Shown one piece after another: positions 58,701 through 64,000 of a stretch of DNA of 64,000 nucleotides (its first letter is position 1; each line of letters starts with the position of its first letter). Under the pieces are notes generated by a model. That model was not told where the DNA came from, did no database searches, and was given only the letters and a program-made list of their open reading frames with translations. The position numbers and the translations under genes were made by a program. The DNA comes from Owenia fusiformis (Eukaryota; Annelida; Polychaeta; Sabellida; Oweniidae), in NCBI GenBank assembly GCA_903813345.2, contig CAIIXF020000012.1:30082184-30146183 (forward strand), written 5' to 3'.

Positions 58701-61700
58701 CTCGAGTAAGTAACTATGTAGGCAAAATATACATGCAGTTTTATATAATTTTCCTTTTGTTCTATGCAAATACAATTCTACAAAGGTTGTGGTGCTAACA
58801 TTTTCATGGATTTGGTCTGATGGCCTTTTTCTAAACCAATATTCCAATTGACATTACTCGTTTCATCACGTACAGGATGGGAGGAGCATATAAAATACTT
58901 AAAAAATAAAACTAAAATCTTACTTATATTAACCCATTAAATATTTTATTTATTTCTTAAGAAATAAAAGACACTTGCGATGACTTGAGTACACCCAAAA
59001 ACGCCGAACTGATAGCTGGGAGTCTGACGGGCAATAAAGTCGGAGATTCCGCCACTTTTCAATGTAAGAAGCATTATAAAGCACTTGGCAAACTGAAAGT
59101 CAGCTGTGTACAAGGGGGGAAGTGGAGCAGTAAACCTTCAGATTGCAAGCGTAAGTTAGAGTACTATATCGATAAGCTTTGTTCCATTTCAACGAAGCTT
59201 CAAATGAAGCTTTATTATTCGCGAATGCAACTTTCGGCTGTCGGCTACCGGATTAACCTATCAATTTCCATAAATTTACCCGTCATTTTGAAGTTGATTT
59301 AACGAATTTAGTCGACGAACGGTGATCAGTGATCGCATAGGTTTGCCATCAAGTAGCAATCAATCCGCTAGCCGCTAGCCGTTATTTGGATTCGCGATTA
59401 CAAGTCTCGTAATATTTCTCAGTTTTAGACCGATATAATAATATATATATATAGTTCATATAACATGTTCACTAAGGTGCCATATTTTATGAGCATTCTT
59501 TCTATAATCCTGTTAAAATAATGACATCGTATTTTTGAGTTGGAGGTCGATGTCCAGACATTTTCCCGGGAAACGATGTAGGTTTAAAAGTCACAGAAGG
59601 CAAACTTCTTCATAATATATACGAGGACCGAGTTTTTTTCGCATGTGAGCCTGGGTTGGTGTTGATGGGACATTCACATATAATGTGTAGATGGGATGGT
59701 GCGTGGAACCAGGCAGTGCCTACTTGCATCAGTAAGAATATCATCATTTCTAGGCAATAACGATTGAGATTTCTATTCTACAAGGTATTTAAAAAACTAT
59801 TCAATAATATATTGCCCTGTGTTAATTGTTCCCGGGCATTTGGTTAAAAATGTATTTGTTAAATAACAGAAACGAGTTCAACAAATTGCCCCGTTTTAAT
59901 TGTTTAAAATTGTTCCCGAGCATTTCGTTAAAATTTTATTTGTTTTAATAAAAATAGTTCAGCAAATTGTTCCGTTTTAATCGTTCCCGAGCATTTCGTT
60001 TCAAATGTATTTGTTTCAAAAACGTTCAATACAGAAACGAGTTCAATTAACTGCATGCCCTGGGTTAATTGTTCCCGAGCATTTCGTTACAAATTAATAT
60101 ATTTGTTTCATTTAATATAGAAACGAGTTCCACAAATTGCCCTGACTTAACTGTTCCCGAACATGGTTTCGTTACAAAGGGTCAAGTTAAAGAAAACACA
60201 TTTGGTGACACAGTCACGTTTGCTTGTGATCCGGGATATACACTGGACGGAACTCCAACATTGACTTGTTTCAAAAAGTACAGCATAGAACTTCCCGGGA
60301 ATGGCACCGATGGACTAGTGTGGGACATCGCCATGCCTGTTTGTCGATGTACGTATATCTCGTCAAATTAGGAAGGTTGAGCCTCGCGTTTTAAGAGAAA
60401 GTGTACGTCCTTTCGCGACTAGATTAGTCCCTAGATTACTCCTTTACTATTTACTGCCCGATTGTGCAAACGGTGTTACATGTATAAATATGCATGTACA
60501 AGTACAAGTGCCAAAGGGAAAGGGCCAAACATTGTTGCAAAACACAGCAAGAAAAAAGAAAACATGTACGAGTGCATCGGTCATAAGGAAAACATACCCC
60601 AACTATCCCAAACCATGATCTAACGTGAAAAGAAACAGTAATATATAATACCCTATCCAGAAATCACTTACCATTATCGAAATCCAAGACCACAAACCCA
60701 AGGGTCATTAATTTCATTTATTCTAAAGTCATTACAATACATGAAAAAATAGTTGTAGCTACTACATTCATACAAGATTGAGCATTCAGTTTCAAATGAT
60801 GCCGAACAGGGACATACTGTAGACATGAGGACACAAATGCAATTAGGGCAGTGGAAAACTTAAGAATGGGACAGTTATATTGCATTGGGGTTATACTATT
60901 ACACGTTCGCGTACAGGTCCTCTCAAAACGTGTAGCTTAACCGCTCTATTATATTGAAGCTTCGAGCTTTGTTGTTTAAATAGCTCTGTGGGTTCTTCAT
61001 AAAATAATATGGATTGGTCTTGTAATGTAAAAAAGACAAGATTAACACAGAATTAATATACTCATAAAACTATACTTTATTCCAAGTAAAAGACTAAACA
61101 TGTACAATTACACTCTTCAGTATAAAATAAAACTGTTCAAAGATAAAGAAAGAATGAAAATGAGATTAATAAGATGAAAAGAAATGATGTGTGATGTTCC
61201 CCCCGATCTAACTCTCTACTGAATGAAGCCCAAAATTTATCTTAAATACCCCCAAGTTATAGGAAATGAAAGGCAATCCCTTACCCTACAAAACCTATAA
61301 GAAACCCATTGAAAGATGGCAGCACAATACGGTGAATCAACATGAAAAATGCTATAATATATTGGTCTGAAAAGGGACACACGCTGTGTGTATACACACT
61401 TTTATTTCATTGTAGTGTCAAATACAGGGGACTGCCCTGATCTTGTCCTCCCAAAATACGGATTTCTGGTTGGCGATGGACGCCTTACCGGAAACGAAGT
61501 TGGTGATAACATAGTCACCTCCTGTAGGAAACCATATATGAAACAAGGGGGGCGTGTACTCACCTGCCTAGCAAATGGAAAGTGGGATAAACCAATGATC
61601 GAGTGTATTGGTAATGGTTATTTTATAACTTTTCTGCTATACCTGGGATTATGTTATAGGATTGTTAGTGACATTGCCCGACCTTTTTTCAGAAAACTTC

Positions 61701-63917
61701 AGAATCCTTGAGAATTAAATACAAGAAAATAACTAAATAAATCTAGAGAGATTGAATGCCCATGATATTATGTTATTCTTTTATGGTAAAAATCCATATC
61801 TCCTAAATTTCATTAAAACGAGATTTCGCTGAGATTTTAAGCTATATACAACAGTAAAGTCTCTATTGAATAGAACATGGATACGCACCTTTGTACAATA
61901 TTGACATTTTAAACGTTTCATTTTCAATTTTCAGAAATTGATATTACGTGTCCTGACGTCATTTTGGAAAAGGATAGCAATTTGGTTGTCCTCCGTGGAG
62001 ATCTTTCTGGAAATAAATATTATGATCGAATCATCTTTGGCTGTTCAACTGGCTTCGCTATACTTGACGGCATGTACTATACCGTCTGTAACAGAACTGG
62101 CGGGTGGACTCTGCCTCTTCCTGTGTGCAAAGGTAAAATGCATAGGTTTTTGGCCGATTTAAAGATGGCAGCAGCTGTAGAATCCTATTACTCTGAAATA
62201 AACACAGACTGAATGGTCTGCCCTCTTTATTCAAAAATTATTTCTGTCGCTCTTAAGGCTAATGCAAGATGAAAACGATGGGTAGGGATGAAGTACAAGG
62301 GTCACAAAAATTGAAGGAAAGGCCAGATATAGAGATACATTGTATTGGGGTTCAATATAGACAATACCTCATATGTGATAGAATAACACCAAGATAGATA
62401 TAAACAAAGCAGCGTGATTTCTTTAAAATGACCCAAAGACTTTTAGACAAATTAACAAAATTGGTCAAAATACATTGTTGTTTTTGTCTGTTTCGGCAAT
62501 TCAGCCCACCATGTAAATTAGTCCTTGTATATGTTTGATTTTGAATAAGCTGGGGCGGTTGTCTTTGGGATCATTTGAAATCTCAGTTTCATAATTTGCC
62601 AGTTAGATGAACTAGTTTTGAATCGTTTGATTAATGAGTGCATCCTTAATTTGCACTACAGAAGCAGGCTGTAAGTCAGCGGGAAAAGTAATTGAACATG
62701 GCACGGTGAGAGGCGTTGTCGAATCTGGAAAATATGATATTGGGGCGTCATTGGACTACGAATGCGATGAGTGTTATCAGTTGATCGGTGCACCAACTCG
62801 TACCTGTCAGTTGATAGGGACATGGTCCCCGATACATCCACCTAGTTGCACAGGTATCGTGTATATTTGTATATCATATCTTATCCTACACTTAGTGTAC
62901 TAAATGTATAATTACATGAAAAAATAAATTTGATATTTATTGGCAAAATGAATATCCGGAGGATATCGTAACGATATACTCCGGGCGGAGGATATCGTGA
63001 CGATATACTCCGGAAAACCCAATATGCGGAGGATATTGTGACGATATACTCCGCTTGTTGATTTCTCGCCAAATTGACTCTATTTGGCATGAAATTCATT
63101 TTACAATGATATTATACATTCAGTACACCCCTTGTAAGTGTAGGATAATAAGAACATCCTATGATTTTTCTCAGAATATAATTTTAATCTACTCGGTATT
63201 ATTAATATATGCACTCGAAAATGTTGAATTCTACATTATGTACCCGGGGTTATGTATCAGCCATCGTGAACAAAAAAACAAACATTACAATTGAAACAAG
63301 CCATCAACATGCAAAATATCACCACCTGCCACTTGTTACAGATGCCAAACGCCGAACGGCAACCACACCGAACATCGTCCACAAAAAGTTGGAGACAAGA
63401 TATCACAATTTCTGATGGTAGCATGAAAACTACAAATAAAGTTAAAATCTAAGCAGTATTATGTTACGTAGTTCTTTTTACTTGTAGTTCGTACTTGTAC
63501 CAGAATTGAATCTCTTGAACACGGGGCAATATTTCCAACACAAGGACGGGTAGTCCAATGTGGTGAATCATTTGCCGTTCAGTGTAATAAGGGATACGTG
63601 ATAAAAGGAGAAAACAAAAGAACGAAGGAGATGCGTTGCACTCCCAGTGGATGGGATCCTTTAGATACACCAATATGCCTGTGTATGTATGTTTGGTTCA
63701 TGATCAGTGTTACTTACATATCATGGGGTGGGATCGCAAGATTTCTCCAAGCTTCGGTAAAACAAAAAATCTGTGTTAAAAGCCGGTTAAAAGATGTGAG
63801 GTTTCAGAGGTTTCTCAGTATTTTTACGAAACTCAATTTGATTCCCCTTAGCGAACGAATCTTACGATCCAACCGTGAATGATTATATCCAATCCTTTGT
63901 CGAGAACGAGTTAAAGG
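55753..63917 (+). CDS. Secreted multi-sushi (CCP) domain protein, 3' end beyond the window
   Basis: Exons: 55753-55812 (signal peptide MHQIAVGLIFVIGFNSIICQ), 57361-57532, 58532-58705, 58962-59150, 59540-59731, 60121-60348, 61416-61610, 61935-62132, 62662-62853, 63488-63682, 63852-63917; about 620 residues so far. Apart from exon 2, which starts in phase 0, all boundaries are phase 1, as usual for shuffled CCP modules. Exons 2-10 each encode one sushi-like module, with CPDL.P..G starts, C.PGY or C..GY middles and W....P.C ends. The first two modules are atypical (seven and five cysteines). Exon 11 is not sushi-like (ESYDPTVNDYIQSFVENE). CCP proteins bind complement proteins, glycans or other surface ligands; the ligand here is unknown. 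The acceptor of 58532 is weak. Possibly a complement-regulator-like or lectin-associated protein. Confidence 0.85.
55806..56810 (+). repeat. 66-67-base tandem array carrying the exon 1 splice donor, about 15 copies
   Basis: Unit: TTTGCCAGGTAAGATACGCT, TGCAGTTTCCTTTGACATCA, AAGTGATAAACTTAATTCTT, TCTGAG. The first unit starts inside the signal-peptide exon, so the real junction CCAG/GTAAG is copied in every unit; about half keep GTAAGATAC and half have lost one A (GTAGATAC). Units are nearly identical. Confidence 0.9.
57873..58310 (+). repeat. 16/32-base minisatellite
   Basis: Higher-order unit of two 16-mers, GGACAACTCGACCCCT and GGACAACTCAACACTT, repeated many times, with CTCGACCCCTCGACAA variants. 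It is open in several frames on both strands, which produces long but meaningless ORFs. It lies in the sushi gene intron between exons 2 and 3. Confidence 0.9.
59815..60120 (+). repeat. Tandem duplications of the acceptor region of sushi exon 6
   Basis: Blocks GTTAATTGTTCCCGAGCATT, TCGTTACAAAT..ATTTGTT and CAGAAACGAGTTCAACAAAT recur about four times before the real acceptor ATATAG/AAACGAGTTCCACAAA at 60121. Earlier copies include AACAGAAACGAGTTCAACAA (about 59865) and ACAGAAACGAGTTCAATTAA (about 60030), each a potential cryptic acceptor with exon-like sequence. Confidence 0.8.
62950..63058. repeat. Three tandem palindromic units
   Basis: GGAGGATATCGTAACGATAT and ACTCC, repeated three times with spacers GGGC and GGAAAACCCAATATGC. 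Each unit is a near-perfect 25-base palindrome centred on CGTNACG. Located in the sushi gene intron before exon 10. Confidence 0.8.
63296..63424 (+). repeat. Dispersed short repeat 'CACCACCTGCCATTTGTTACAG', copy 6
   Basis: ACAAGCCATCAACATGCAAA, ATATCACCACCTGCCACTTG, CCACAAAAAGTTGGAGACAA and TTTCTGATGGTAGCATGAAA. It ends about 60 bases before sushi exon 63488-63682. Confidence 0.6.
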
Positions 63918-64000
63918 GTAATCGTAGGGCCATTGATTGCAATATTGTTTGTGATACCATTTGATCATTTTGTTGATTTTTACACTCATCTGTTGGTATA

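Overview
The window is animal nuclear DNA: AT-rich, intron-rich and crowded with dispersed repeats. Every confident gene is split into short exons with GT/AG borders that keep reading frame. The gene content (beta-ureidopropionase, a SWIM zinc-finger recombination factor, cytospin/SPECC1L, an invertebrate-type lysozyme domain and a multi-sushi protein) indicates a bilaterian invertebrate. I cannot fix the phylum from sequence alone.

Layout. (1) 64-12998, minus strand: ten of about eleven coding exons of UPB1; the last exon lies beyond the left edge. Its introns hold two large foldback elements, a TTAA-flanked MITE and, in intron 1, a decayed Tx1/L1-type LINE in antisense orientation. (2) 12999-13276: a 278-base divergent promoter. 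(3) 13277-16970, plus strand: complete ZSWIM7 in four exons. (4) 17355-22699, minus strand, tail-to-tail with ZSWIM7: a secreted protein of about 727 residues with an unrecognised basic helical N-terminal region, an i-type lysozyme (destabilase) domain apparently lacking the catalytic Glu, an EGF-like module and a von Willebrand factor D domain. This is the most novel gene here. (5) 23-30 kb: intergenic minisatellites and mariner-type and palindromic elements. (6) 30067-38043, minus strand: complete SPECC1L coding region in eight exons (about 1058 residues), possibly with 5' noncoding exons out to about 52 kb. (7) 38-55.7 kb: mostly repeats, satellites and MITEs, a Crypton-like ORF fragment and two unrecognised candidate minus-strand exons. 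(8) 55753-63917 and beyond, plus strand: a secreted sushi (CCP) protein with a signal-peptide exon, nine phase-1 sushi exons and the start of a different region, running off the right edge.

Two themes recur. SPECC1L and UPB1 keep the relative order and orientation they have on human chromosome 22q11.23, so this is probably an ancient gene neighbourhood into which lineage-specific genes were inserted. Several local tandem duplications copy splice sites: the donor of sushi exon 1 (about 15 copies), the acceptor of sushi exon 6, the donor of SPECC1L exon 3 (with a stop in the extra copy) and the acceptor of a candidate exon at 53.3 kb. The two secreted proteins look like extracellular recognition or immune-type molecules, but that function is inferred from domains only.
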